Source: Pseudomonadota bacterium | GTDB lineage: Bacteria; Pseudomonadota; Gammaproteobacteria; Steroidobacterales; Steroidobacteraceae | Assembly (NCBI GenBank): GCA_023423935.1 | Contig: JAFAEQ010000010.1 | Span: forward strand, 1-64,000 | DNA length: 64,000 bases | Direction: 5' to 3' | Shown here: positions 26,444 through 35,146 of the stretch, in pieces | How positions within the stretch are numbered: position 1 is the stretch's first letter | Layout of the letters: each line of letters begins with the position of its first letter | Notes under the pieces: model-generated | Databases searched by the model: none | Seen by the model: the letters and a program-made list of their open reading frames with translations, nothing else | Told to the model about the DNA's origin: nothing | Position numbers and translations under genes: made by a program

Positions 26444-26472
26444 TTGTCTGACAAACCAATATTGTCAGACAT
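26444..26472. promoter_or_regulatory. Two GntR/FadR-type operators between the GH51 and GH3 genes
   Basis: TTGTCTGACAA (26444-26454) is a perfect odd palindrome that fits the FadR-subfamily consensus TNGTNNNACNA. A second site, TTGTCAGACAT (26462-26472), differs at one end. Their centres are 18 bp apart, in the gap between the divergent arabinofuranosidase and beta-glycosidase genes. They probably bind a sugar-responsive GntR-type regulator that controls both genes. Confidence 0.65.
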
Positions 26473-26499
26473 AAGCAAACATGCGACCGTACCGCATCG

Positions 26500-26521
26500 G
26501 TGCCGGACGGCCGTCCGGCAC
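26500..26521. promoter_or_regulatory. Perfect 22-bp palindrome upstream of the GH3 gene
   Basis: The half-site GTGCCGGACGG at 26500-26510 is followed directly by its exact reverse complement to 26521, 39 bp before the GH3 ATG. It could be an operator or a leader hairpin that folds in the mRNA. Confidence 0.7.
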
Positions 26522-26560
26522 TCAAATAAACAGATATTCAGGATTCTCAGGGGCGACTCG

Positions 26561-29209
26561 ATGCGCAAGCTCTCCACCTTGTCATTCGCCGCACTCGGCT
26601 GCATGGCATCCATGTTGGCCGCGGCTTCGACCGCAACGTCGGGCTCGCCCGAGCAGCAGGCGGCGGCCATCGTCGCGCAACTGACGCTCGATGAAAAAAT
26701 CGAACAGTTGCTGAATACCGCGCCCGCGATTCCGCGGCTGGGGATTCCCGCCTACAACTGGTGGACGGAGTCGTTGCACGGCGCGCTGGGTCCGCTGCCC
26801 ACCACGAATTTCCCCGAACCGATCGGTCTGGCCGCGACCTTCGATACCGCGTTGGTGCACGACGTGGCGGATGCAATCGCCGATGAGGTACGTGCCCTGC
26901 ATGATCGCGGACGCGTCACCGGGAAACTGGGCCGCATCGGCACCGGTCTCGACACCTGGTCGCCGAACATCAATATCTTTCGCGATCCTCGCTGGGGACG
27001 CGGACAGGAAACCTTCGGCGAAGATCCGTTTCTGACGGCACGGCTCGGCGTGGCTTACGTGCAAGGCACGCAAGGTCCCGATCCGTCGCGCCCGAACGTG
27101 ATCGCTTCACCGAAGCATTACGCGGTACACAGCGGTCCGGAGTCCACGCGTCACGAGGCGAATGTCTTCGTTTCTCCCCGCGATCTCGAGGACACGTACC
27201 TGCCCGCGTTCAGAGCCGCCATCGTGGAAGGTCAGGCAGGCTCGATCATGTGCGCTTACAACCGCGTCAACGGCCAGCCAGCCTGTGCGAGCGATCCGCT
27301 GCTCAAGGATCTGCTGCGCGATGCCTGGAAGTTCCAGGGTTATGTGGTCTCAGATTGCGACGCCGTGCGCGACATCAGCGCTCATCACAAATATTCGCCC
27401 GATGCCGCCTCAGCCGTCGCCACGGCGTTGAAGGCGGGCGTCGACAGCGAATGCAACAACGCGACGCTGTTCGATGCAGGCGACCTGGGCGACCGCTATC
27501 ACGAAGCGTACCGGCGCGGACTGATTTCGATGGAAGACATCGATCGCGCCCTCGTCCGCCTGTTTGCCGCGCGCTATCGCGTCGGCGATCTGCCTTCCGT
27601 CAAGCCCCGCAGCCTGCCGGCGGTCATCACACCGGCGCACACGGCGCTTGCGCTTCACAGTGCGGAGAAGAGCCTCGTACTGCTCAAGAACGACGGCGTC
27701 CTTCCGTTGAAGGACGGCACACGGATTGCGCTCATCGGTCCGCATGCCGATGCCACACGGGTTCTGCGCGGAAACTATTCTTCGCAGCTGTCGAATCCGC
27801 CGATCTCGTTGCTCGAAGGTCTGCGCGCCGCGTTGCCGAAGTCGACGATCACGCAGGCCGCGGGCGCACCTTCGATCACGGATGGCGATCCGATTCCAAC
27901 GGCAGTGCTTCGCACGCCGGATGGAAAGCCCGGCCTGCGCGCCACTTACTACGATGCCGAACAGAAGATGCCCGCGCGCTATCGGCCGGCCGAGTCGTTC
28001 TTCGCGCAGGCCAAGACAGTCAGGTTCAAGACCAAGCCGACAGTGACTCGCATCGAGCCCGGCGTCGCCATCCGCGGCAACGAATTTCCCGAGCTCTCGG
28101 ATTACTACCGTGTCGTATGGACGGGCTTTCTGGTTCCCCTCGAGACCGGTCGTTATCGCCTCGGCATTCGCGGTCCCACGGGCAGCCTGAAGATCGACGG
28201 CAGAACCATCGCCGAGCAGTACGGCGCACCGTGGGGTCATCGCTCGGAGCTCACCGAGCTCACCCTCGAGAAGGGTCATCGTTATCCGATCGAGGTCACC
28301 ACGGAAGCCCGACTGCTGGCCGGCATCGAAGTGCTCTGGAAGCGTGTCGCTGCAGATCCGGACACTGAATTCTCTAACGCGGTGGCAAACGCCGACGTCA
28401 TCGTCGCGGCCGTCGGCCTCACCTCGGATCTCGAAGGCGAAGAAATGAAAGTCGAGCTGGAAGGATTCTCTGGCGGCGACAAGACCTCCATCGATCTGCC
28501 TGCGGATCAGCGTGCCCTGCTGCAGAAGGCCTATGCCACGGGCAAGCCGCTCATCGTCGTGCTGATGAACGGAAGCACGCTCGATCTGTCATGGGCAAAG
28601 GATCATGCCGCCGCCATCATCGAAGCCTGGTATCCCGGCGAGTCCGGCGGACTTGCGATTGCAAACGCGATCAGCGGAAAGGCCAATCCGGCGGGACGCT
28701 TGCCGCTGACTTTCTATCGCAGCGTGGCCGATCTGCCGCCCTTCGGTGACTACGCGATGGACGGCCGCACCTATCGCTACTTTTCCGGCACGCCCGTGTA
28801 TGCGTTCGGACATGGCCTGAGCTACTCCAAGTTCGAGTACTCGCCGCTGAAGATCGCACGTATCGATACGCCGACTGGCGAAGGCGTGCGCGTCACGACC
28901 ACCGTCACCAACGTCAGCAATCGCGCCGGCGAAGAAGTTGCACAGCTCTATCTGGATCCGCCCGAGTTCGAAGGTGCGCCGCGGATCGCGCTGCGTGGAT
29001 TCCAGCGTTTCGCCCTGCAACCGGGCGAACGCAAAGAGATCACGTTCGATCTTGCGCCGCGAGACCTGAGCTTCGTGACACGCGACGGCATTCGCAAAGT
29101 GATGACCGGCGAGTATTCGGTGAGCGTAGGCTCAGCGCAGCCCGAAACGGGTGTGGCAGTTCAATCGTCGAAGCTGAGCATCGACGCGGAACAGTCCGTG
29201 CCGCTCTAG
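26561..29209 (+). CDS. GH3 beta-glycosidase (xylosidase/glucosidase type) with PA14 domain
   Basis: An 882-residue exported enzyme with a signal peptide (MRKLSTLSFAALGCMASML). The N-terminal (alpha/beta)8 domain contains GYVVSDCDAV, in which D265 is the GH3 nucleophile. A PA14 carbohydrate-binding domain (about residues 458-597, LRATYYDAEQ to LWKRV) is inserted in the second domain, and a fibronectin III-like domain closes the protein. The ESLHG and YAVHSGPE segments resemble those of bacterial beta-xylosidases. The start at 26561 is preferred because an upstream in-frame ATG would run through the operators. It probably trims xylo-oligosaccharides with the GH51 and GH95 enzymes. Confidence 0.93.
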   Translation: MRKLSTLSFAALGCMASMLAAASTATSGSPEQQAAAIVAQLTLDEKIEQLLNTAPAIPRLGIPAYNWWTESLHGALGPLPTTNFPEPIGLAATFDTALVHDVADAIADEVRALHDRGRVTGKLGRIGTGLDTWSPNINIFRDPRWGRGQETFGEDPFLTARLGVAYVQGTQGPDPSRPNVIASPKHYAVHSGPESTRHEANVFVSPRDLEDTYLPAFRAAIVEGQAGSIMCAYNRVNGQPACASDPLLKDLLRDAWKFQGYVVSDCDAVRDISAHHKYSPDAASAVATALKAGVDSECNNATLFDAGDLGDRYHEAYRRGLISMEDIDRALVRLFAARYRVGDLPSVKPRSLPAVITPAHTALALHSAEKSLVLLKNDGVLPLKDGTRIALIGPHADATRVLRGNYSSQLSNPPISLLEGLRAALPKSTITQAAGAPSITDGDPIPTAVLRTPDGKPGLRATYYDAEQKMPARYRPAESFFAQAKTVRFKTKPTVTRIEPGVAIRGNEFPELSDYYRVVWTGFLVPLETGRYRLGIRGPTGSLKIDGRTIAEQYGAPWGHRSELTELTLEKGHRYPIEVTTEARLLAGIEVLWKRVAADPDTEFSNAVANADVIVAAVGLTSDLEGEEMKVELEGFSGGDKTSIDLPADQRALLQKAYATGKPLIVVLMNGSTLDLSWAKDHAAAIIEAWYPGESGGLAIANAISGKANPAGRLPLTFYRSVADLPPFGDYAMDGRTYRYFSGTPVYAFGHGLSYSKFEYSPLKIARIDTPTGEGVRVTTTVTNVSNRAGEEVAQLYLDPPEFEGAPRIALRGFQRFALQPGERKEITFDLAPRDLSFVTRDGIRKVMTGEYSVSVGSAQPETGVAVQSSKLSIDAEQSVPL

Positions 29210-29217
29210 GGAAGCTC

Positions 29218-29304
29218 TGATTTATCGACTTCCCTGACCTTCGCAAGTTCTGCAACTGGTTGAAATGCTTCGGTGGGCGAAGCCACTATGGTTGCGAGTG
29301 GCGA
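29218..29304 (+). repeat. Dispersed post-gene element, copy B
   Basis: Eighty-seven base pairs matching copy A (21666-21745) in inverse orientation. It begins 8 nt after the GH3 stop, in the sense direction of that gene. It carries the stem GCTTCG/CGAAGC and a CCACT/AGTGG stem. It also forms most of the leader of the cupin_8 gene that follows. Confidence 0.8.
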
Positions 29305-29344
29305 ATTGATCAGAGGTTACCTAGCTCAGTACGGATGTAAGCGC

Positions 29345-30358
29345 ATGTCTCAACCGATCCCGGAAATCGGCGCGGAAGGACTCAAGGACCCAGAGACGTT
29401 CCTGCATACGGTGGCGCAGCCCTGCAAGCCGGTCGTCATCCGGAAGATTGCAACGCAATGGCCTGCAATCGCTGCTGCACGGGACTCCGCAGCTCGGTTT
29501 CACGAGTATGTGAATCGATTCGATCGCGGCGCGGAAGTGGAGGTGTTCGTCGGCGAACCGCGCATCGCAGGGAAGTATTACTACGACGAGCAGTTGCGAG
29601 GCTTCAACTTCGAACGCAGACGCATGCCTTTCGGCGATGCGCTTCGCTCGATCATCGCGGAGGCGGACACGCCAGCCCGATCGATGTACGTGGGCTCGGT
29701 CGTTCTCGACGACTGTCTTCCGGGTTTTCGCGCCGACAACACATTGCGAATCCTCAATCCGAACGTTGCTCCTCGCATCTGGCTCGGACACGCCTCGAAC
29801 GTCTCGGCGCATTACGACACTTACGACAACGTGGCTTGCGTCGTCGCCGGCCGCCGCCGCTTCACGCTGTTCGCTCCGGAGTTCATCGATCGGCTGTACG
29901 TGGGGCCGCTCGATCACACGATGGCGGGTCAACCGGTAAGCCTCGCGGCCTCCTCGCCGCCCGACGACGAACGTTTCCCGTTGTTTCGCGACATCCGCGA
30001 GCGCGCGCTCACCGCCGAGCTCGAACCCGGCGATGCCATCTACGTGCCCAAACTCTGGTGGCATCAGGTCGAAGCGACTGATCCATTCAATGTTCTGGTG
30101 AACTACTGGTGGGATGCGTTCCAGGCCGGCCCTGATTCGCCGTCGACCGCCCTGCTTCTGGCGATGATCACACTCTGCGAACGCCCGGCGGCAGAGCGAG
30201 AGGCCTGGAGAGCGTTCTTCGACCACTACGTATTTCGGCGCTCGGGTCACCCGCTGGCCCATCTCCCGGAGTCCATGCACGGGATCCTCGGTCCGCTGCA
30301 GCCGAGCAACTACAGTCGCATCCGCGCGCGAATCATGCAGCTACTGCGAGGCGGCTGA
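29345..30358 (+). CDS. Cupin_8 (JmjC-like) protein of the TonB-receptor locus
   Basis: A 337-residue cytoplasmic protein with a JmjC-like cupin. The iron-binding HxD is in VSAHYDTYDN and the distal histidine in LWWHQVEA, so a 2-oxoglutarate/Fe(II) oxygenase is expected. Cupin_8 proteins are known neighbours of SapC, tryptophan-halogenase-like genes and receptors of the TonB-Xanth-Caul family; their substrate has not been established. The start at 29345 is used since in-frame ATGs upstream lie inside the dispersed repeat. It converges on the first receptor gene. Confidence 0.82.
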   Translation: MSQPIPEIGAEGLKDPETFLHTVAQPCKPVVIRKIATQWPAIAAARDSAARFHEYVNRFDRGAEVEVFVGEPRIAGKYYYDEQLRGFNFERRRMPFGDALRSIIAEADTPARSMYVGSVVLDDCLPGFRADNTLRILNPNVAPRIWLGHASNVSAHYDTYDNVACVVAGRRRFTLFAPEFIDRLYVGPLDHTMAGQPVSLAASSPPDDERFPLFRDIRERALTAELEPGDAIYVPKLWWHQVEATDPFNVLVNYWWDAFQAGPDSPSTALLLAMITLCERPAAEREAWRAFFDHYVFRRSGHPLAHLPESMHGILGPLQPSNYSRIRARIMQLLRGG

Positions 30359-30418
30359 GCGCTTGCGGGATGTGCGAACAAGCAAGTTGAGCGAGTGATC
30401 GCAGTGAAACGATGAACA

Positions 30419-30448
30419 ACGAAGGTGCTGGCGAACCGGCACCTTCGT
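30419..30448 (-). terminator. Hairpin 7 nt after the stop of TonB receptor 1
   Basis: ACGAAGGTGC (30419-30428) pairs perfectly with GCACCTTCGT (30439-30448) across a 10-nt loop. It begins 7 nt after the receptor stop codon on the minus strand. The convergent cupin gene ends 60 bp further on, so it may end both transcripts. Compare 37468-37500. Confidence 0.75.
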
Positions 30449-30455
30449 GACACGC

Positions 30456-33371
30456 TTACATCCTGAAGCGTGCTCCTAAAGCGTACCGGCGGCCGTACGC
30501 GAAGACATCCAGCAGCTGATTGTCGAAGCGGCCATGCGTGCTCAGCGTATCGTTCGTGACGTTCAATGCCTCGAAGAAGATGTTGACCTGCTCCGTCAGC
30601 TGATAGCTCGTACTCACATCGATCTGCAGGCTCGAATTGACGAACGTCGGTTCCGCGCCGAACTCCGAATTGTTCTGGTTCTGTCCGAACTGCAGCAGAT
30701 ACTCGTCGCGCCAGTTGGCCGCGACGCGCAGCTCGAAGCCATACTTGTCGTAGAAACCGATGAAGTTCGCCGAGTCCGCCAGGCCCGTGACGGCAAATCC
30801 GCTCTGCGAGATGTCGGTACGGTCATACGGCCGATCGGTATCGACCAATGTCACGTTGGCGTTGAAACCGAAACCGCTGTCGCCGAACACGTGCTGCCAT
30901 GCAAGCTCGATTCCGTAAATGGTCGCTTCGGGGCCGTTTATGCGCCGCGATACCGTGTAAATGGCAGGCTCGCCCGTCGTCGGGTCGATGACGTCGTTGA
31001 TGGTCTGGCGCTCCGTGCCCTGCACGATGAAGTTCGTTACGTCCTTGACGAAGGCGTTCGCCGAAGCATAGGAGTTTGGCTGGTAGTACCACTCGACAGC
31101 GAAGTCGAAATTATCGGATAGATATGGCTTGAGCTCTGGATTACCACCGTTCGCCGTCAGTGCGCCGATGCGAGGCAGGTTGCCGACAGTCAACACCGGA
31201 TTCAGCAAGTTGATCGCAGGCCGAGTCAGTGTGCGCGACGCATCGAATCGCAAATGCCATTCGTCGCTCAGCTGCAGCTTCATATCCACGCTCGGCAGCA
31301 GGAACGAATAGCTGCTATCCGTCGAGATCGGCTGCGTGGGCGAGAAACTGGTCGTGAGCAACGTGGGATCGTTCTCGTTGATCGTCAACCGCACAGGCAG
31401 CTGACCCAGGCCGGCCGAGGTGACGTCGGTGCGCTCTTCGCGAAGGCCCGCGCTCAGATGGAACGGCCGGCCGCCAAGATCCGTGTCGAAGCCGGCACGG
31501 ATGAACGCCGCGAGGGTCTTCTCACGAATGTTCTGAACCGTCCCCGGATCGAGCGCCAGGTCGAGCAGGCCATGGTAATTGCACAGCTGCGGCGGATCGG
31601 CCGACGCGCACGCCGCAAGCGAGTTGCCAAGCGTGGGCACCTCGCCTTCGACTCCGTTTCCCGGATAGTTGAACCCGTTGATCTGTTGTACCCACGGATC
31701 ACCGAGACCCTGGAGAAACGAATAGATAGCGAACGGGCTGTAGACGAGCAGTGACGGTGGCAGCGTACCGCCGCCCGAAAATCCCGGAATGAACCCGGAC
31801 GTGCCAATGGTTCCCCGATAGAGATCCGCCGGAATCACGACGCCCGCGTTGCGTCCCGACGGGGCACCGTAACCCGCGAAGGCCTGCCAGAAATTGTTCG
31901 CGAACGTGTTGCGGCCTTCGAGCTCGTACTCATCCTCCAGGTAAGACGCGCCCGCATCCAGTCGCAGCCCTTCCTGCTGCCAGGTCGTGGTAAAGCGCGC
32001 CTGCTTGATGGTATCGGAGTTCTTTTGCTTCTGACGCACCAGAACGTGGGACCCGATCACGGCCGGATCCAGGTACCGCGCTTGATCTCCTGCCGGGCCG
32101 AACGTGGTCAGCTGCGGAAACGTGTCGCTGCTGTCGCCCAGCACGCGCACGCCCAGTGCTGTACCGAGATCGCCGCCGTAGCCGATGTCCGCGTTGTTCA
32201 CACCCTCGCCGCCCGGATTCTGGTCGCTCTTCGCATAAGAGGCGTCAATGTCGAAACGCAGATTCTGGGATGCGTCGATCTTGAAATTGAGGCCGACCTG
32301 ATTGGTCCTCAGCAGTTGCTTGGTGAAGCCCGCATTCAGATCCATCGGCGTGCCGGGCTGGATGAAATCCACGACCGTACCGTTGTTGTCGAGCTGCACG
32401 TTTCGCAGATCGTTCAAGCCGAACCACAATGCGAATCCGTAAGTATCCGTATCGATCTTCTGACGCGAGTAATTGTCATCGATCGTGAGCAGCGTGTTAT
32501 CCGAAGGACGCCATTGAAATGCGATACGGGCATCGATGCGTTTGTCCTCGACCTGAGACTGTTCCGCGCCGTACTGTTGCTGCCACCAGCCGACGGTCGT
32601 CTTGTTGTCCAGCTCTGCATCGGTGCAGGCCGCAGTGAACTGGCAGGGAGCGAAGGTGCCACCCTCCCAGCCCGAGACGAACACGCGATTGGTGTCGGTC
32701 GCGCGGTCCGTGTAAATCGCGTCGAACAGGATGCCCATCGTGTTGTTCGCGAAGGTGTCGCTGAAGAGGATGCCAGCGGTGGGCTTCACATCCCCAGCTT
32801 CGTCCTGCAGCGAGCCCGAGGCACTCGCGACGAAACGCAGGCCTTCCTGATCGAAAGGTTTCGGATACTGGACGTTGACCGTCGCACCGATGGAGCTCGA
32901 CGAGAGTGTCACATCCGGTGTCTTCAGCACGCTGAGGGCGCCAACGAAATCGGCCCCCACCGTGCTGAAATCCACTGAACGCCCGCCGGTCGCAGTCGAG
33001 ATGCGACGGCCATCGAACAACGTTTCATTGAAGTCGCCGGCGAAGCCGCGAACCGTGACGCCGGTGGGTTCACCGCGCATACCGGAGCGCTGAATCGAAA
33101 CGCCCGGTACGCGCTGCAATGAGGCCGCAACATTCGAGTCGGGGAATTTGCCGATGTCCTCCGACGAAATGACATCGACGACACCGGCGGACTCGCGCTT
33201 CACATCGAGGTTGCGCTGCAGTGATCCTCTGATACCGGTAACTATGATTTCCTCTAACGCCTGCGGATTCTGCGTAGAAGTTTGAGCGAACACGGGCACG
33301 GCTGTTGCTAGCGCTACCAACCCCGGAACGCCGGAAAGTGCTCTGCGCCTGGTCTTCCTGTTCATCGACAT
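30456..33371 (-). CDS. TonB-dependent receptor 1 (TonB-Xanth-Caul type)
   Basis: A 971-residue outer-membrane receptor. It has a signal peptide ending near VFAQ, then a TonB-box region (EEIIVTGIRGSLQ) and a plug domain containing the SSEDIGKFPDSNVAASLQRVPGVSI segment, which marks the TIGR01782 Xanthomonas/Caulobacter family, followed by a 22-strand barrel ending ALGARFRM. These receptors import oligosaccharides using TonB energy. It is a close paralogue of the receptor at 37508-40342, with long identical stretches in plug and barrel. Two ATGs 6 nt apart can serve as start; 33371 follows a G-run closely. Its surface loops differ most from the paralogue. Confidence 0.93.
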   Translation of the reverse strand: MSMNRKTRRRALSGVPGLVALATAVPVFAQTSTQNPQALEEIIVTGIRGSLQRNLDVKRESAGVVDVISSEDIGKFPDSNVAASLQRVPGVSIQRSGMRGEPTGVTVRGFAGDFNETLFDGRRISTATGGRSVDFSTVGADFVGALSVLKTPDVTLSSSSIGATVNVQYPKPFDQEGLRFVASASGSLQDEAGDVKPTAGILFSDTFANNTMGILFDAIYTDRATDTNRVFVSGWEGGTFAPCQFTAACTDAELDNKTTVGWWQQQYGAEQSQVEDKRIDARIAFQWRPSDNTLLTIDDNYSRQKIDTDTYGFALWFGLNDLRNVQLDNNGTVVDFIQPGTPMDLNAGFTKQLLRTNQVGLNFKIDASQNLRFDIDASYAKSDQNPGGEGVNNADIGYGGDLGTALGVRVLGDSSDTFPQLTTFGPAGDQARYLDPAVIGSHVLVRQKQKNSDTIKQARFTTTWQQEGLRLDAGASYLEDEYELEGRNTFANNFWQAFAGYGAPSGRNAGVVIPADLYRGTIGTSGFIPGFSGGGTLPPSLLVYSPFAIYSFLQGLGDPWVQQINGFNYPGNGVEGEVPTLGNSLAACASADPPQLCNYHGLLDLALDPGTVQNIREKTLAAFIRAGFDTDLGGRPFHLSAGLREERTDVTSAGLGQLPVRLTINENDPTLLTTSFSPTQPISTDSSYSFLLPSVDMKLQLSDEWHLRFDASRTLTRPAINLLNPVLTVGNLPRIGALTANGGNPELKPYLSDNFDFAVEWYYQPNSYASANAFVKDVTNFIVQGTERQTINDVIDPTTGEPAIYTVSRRINGPEATIYGIELAWQHVFGDSGFGFNANVTLVDTDRPYDRTDISQSGFAVTGLADSANFIGFYDKYGFELRVAANWRDEYLLQFGQNQNNSEFGAEPTFVNSSLQIDVSTSYQLTEQVNIFFEALNVTNDTLSTHGRFDNQLLDVFAYGRRYALGARFRM

Positions 33372-33445
33372 TGGACCCCCCTAGAACCGTGAGCGGATGG
33401 CAGACCCGATTCTGGCTCACCCACCCTCGCACAACTCTCCGGGTT

Positions 33446-33461
33446 AATACTCAGACTATTT
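33446..33461 (-). promoter_or_regulatory. Upstream motif shared by both paralogous receptor genes
   Basis: The plus-strand sequence AATACTCAGACTATTT lies 75 bp before receptor 1 and recurs, with one extra T, at 40421-40437 before receptor 2. In otherwise diverged leaders this is the only long match besides the ribosome-binding site, so it is likely part of a promoter or operator. Confidence 0.5.
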
Positions 33462-33831
33462 ATCGCCGTCGTTTCATGTCCTGTTGACTCGTCATCTTCA
33501 GCCAGGTTTACGCGTCTGGCTCATGATGCGGTTGCGCTCACACATTTCACGAGCACGACTACCTCGACGCGCCGCAGATGCGCACTGCACATTCGCATCC
33601 GCAGTTGGATACGGATCGAATCTCACTCGCACTGCGACACTCGTCAGCACGCGGCGCCGCGCCGTCGCATCACGCTCTTCGGGTTCCATCGAACGGTTTG
33701 CGCGTCGTCGGGCGATACTGAATGCCAGGATGCAGGCAGTCACAGGCAGGAGCGCTCGCATGCGACTGTCACTTCGATGCCGAGCATGGACGTTGTGAGC
33801 AAGCAAGCGAGTGCGCGATCCTGAACGCGAA

Positions 33832-33908
33832 CGCAGCCCCACGCCTTGACGCGATGGGGCTGCGGTCTGCTCTTCAGAAAAGAGCGGCGCGATCGGGAGT
33901 CGCGCCGC
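33832..33908 (-). terminator. Two consecutive hairpins, the first with a T-rich tail
   Basis: On the minus strand the first hairpin has a perfect 9-bp stem (33900-33908 with 33884-33892, GCGGCGCGA, 7-nt loop) followed by TCTTTTC, as in an intrinsic terminator. A second 10-bp perfect stem (CGCAGCCCCA, 33855-33864 with 33832-33841, 13-nt loop) follows 19 bp later. They would end the transcript from the SapC and esterase genes before receptor 1. Confidence 0.65.
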
Positions 33909-34141
33909 AAGCAGAGGAGAACAATGAACGTCAGTATATTAGTCGGACAATTGCAAATGCGCCAGAGCCGCACTCGCGTTCAGAGGATGCCACAGCACTG
34001 TGGAGGATGCGCGCCGACAGAGCTACTAGCCGCGTATTTTCAGGGAAGACCGTTCGCGTCGCGACGCTTCGCGACCTGTCATCCACGCCATCTCTTGTAT
34101 GACAATTAAACAGCCACAGGCACATTTGTGCCCGGGCATGC

Positions 34142-35062
34142 TTACTCTGTCGACGCGAACACACGCTGAGCGAACTGGTAGAAGTTGCTCGCCCACGTGG
34201 CCGGCTCATGCGCGTGGTCATCCACATTCCAGATGTGAGGAATATCGTGCTCCTTCAGGAACACGTGGATGGCTTGCGAGAAATTGATCAGCCCGTCCTT
34301 GTTGCCACAGGACAGGTAGATGAGCTTCAGCTTGCCGCGAATTGCATCTGCATTGGGAATGAGCGCTTGCGGCGGTTTGGTGTTCGGCGCCGAGGAGAAT
34401 GCGCCGATCCAGGCGAAGCGATCCAGATTTCCGAAGCCGAAGTTGAGCGTCTGCCCTCCTCCCATCGAAAGCCCCGCAAGTGCCCGATGGTCACGATCGC
34501 GATACGTCGAATACTTCGCTTCGATGGCTGGAATCAGGAAACCGAACAGATCCTGCTCGAAGGTGGCAAAACTCCCCGCCTTCTCGGGCGTGAACGGATC
34601 GCCGATCGCACGATCGTCCGGCAGCGCGCGGCCGTTCGGCATCACGATGATCATCGGTACCGCCTTGCGATCGGCCATGAGGTTATCGACGATCACGTTG
34701 GGAGAAGCGATGTTGAGCCATTCCGACTCGTCGCCGCCGATCCCGTGCAACAGATACACGACAGGATACTTTTGCTTCGGCGAATAACCTGGCGGCAAGT
34801 AGACGTTGGCCTTGCGACGCCTTCCCGTCACCTTCGAGTCGTACTCGAAAAGCTCGACGCGCCCGTGAGCAGTCCCGGGTCGCACGGAGTTGAAACCCGG
34901 TGGCGGCTCCGCGAACGCACGGATGTCATCGCTTGCAAGCTCGATTGGCCGCGCGAAGTTCGTCCGCGCGCGTTCTGCGGAAACAGATTCAGGGCTCTCC
35001 TGCGCAGCCACGCCGCCCATGACCAGCAGAACGGTCAGACCGATCGAGAATGCTGCTTTCAT
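34142..35062 (-). CDS. CE1-type esterase (feruloyl/acetylxylan esterase-like)
   Basis: A 306-residue exported alpha/beta hydrolase with a signal peptide ending VAAQ. The nucleophile serine is S199 in GLSMGG, a likely acid is D256 in CGNKDGL and the histidine is in DHAHEPATW (about 285), the set found in CE1 feruloyl and acetylxylan esterases of the Fae1A/XynZ type. The VTGRRRKANVYLPPGY segment is typical. It removes acyl groups from xylan or ferulate from arabinose side chains. It is the last gene after halogenase and SapC in the same direction. Acetyl or feruloyl specificity is open. Confidence 0.87.
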   Translation of the reverse strand: MKAAFSIGLTVLLVMGGVAAQESPESVSAERARTNFARPIELASDDIRAFAEPPPGFNSVRPGTAHGRVELFEYDSKVTGRRRKANVYLPPGYSPKQKYPVVYLLHGIGGDESEWLNIASPNVIVDNLMADRKAVPMIIVMPNGRALPDDRAIGDPFTPEKAGSFATFEQDLFGFLIPAIEAKYSTYRDRDHRALAGLSMGGGQTLNFGFGNLDRFAWIGAFSSAPNTKPPQALIPNADAIRGKLKLIYLSCGNKDGLINFSQAIHVFLKEHDIPHIWNVDDHAHEPATWASNFYQFAQRVFASTE

Positions 35063-35146
35063 TCGTACTCCGCCGCGAACGCGGCCATGGATCTGGGATG
35101 AACAACGAGGCCGCGTCGGAGCGCGTCGCGACGCTCGAAGCGGCTG

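Larger units (their letters stand above)
33372..34141. other. Gap of 770 bp between a CE1 esterase and receptor 1
   Basis: No convincing gene was found; short open frames here have neither a good ribosome binding site nor a recognised family. The gap holds the receptor 1 leader (33372-33480), two strong hairpins (33832-33908) and a small GGCACA/TGTGCC palindrome at 34119-34132 just after the esterase gene. The middle part (33500-33830) shows no feature I can name. Confidence 0.6.

Noticed and set aside
29273..29344. N-terminal extension of the cupin_8 protein from an upstream ATG
   Set aside because: The extension is encoded by the dispersed repeat, which is non-coding at its other copy, and the conserved sequence begins after the ATG at 29345.
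33722..34102. Possible 126-codon gene in the gap before receptor 1
   Set aside because: No ribosome binding site, no family resemblance, and it crosses the two strong hairpins at 33832-33908.
34119..34132. GGCACA/TGTGCC palindrome after the CE1 esterase as a terminator
   Set aside because: The stem is short with almost no loop and no T-run at a proper distance. It is noted only as part of the gap.
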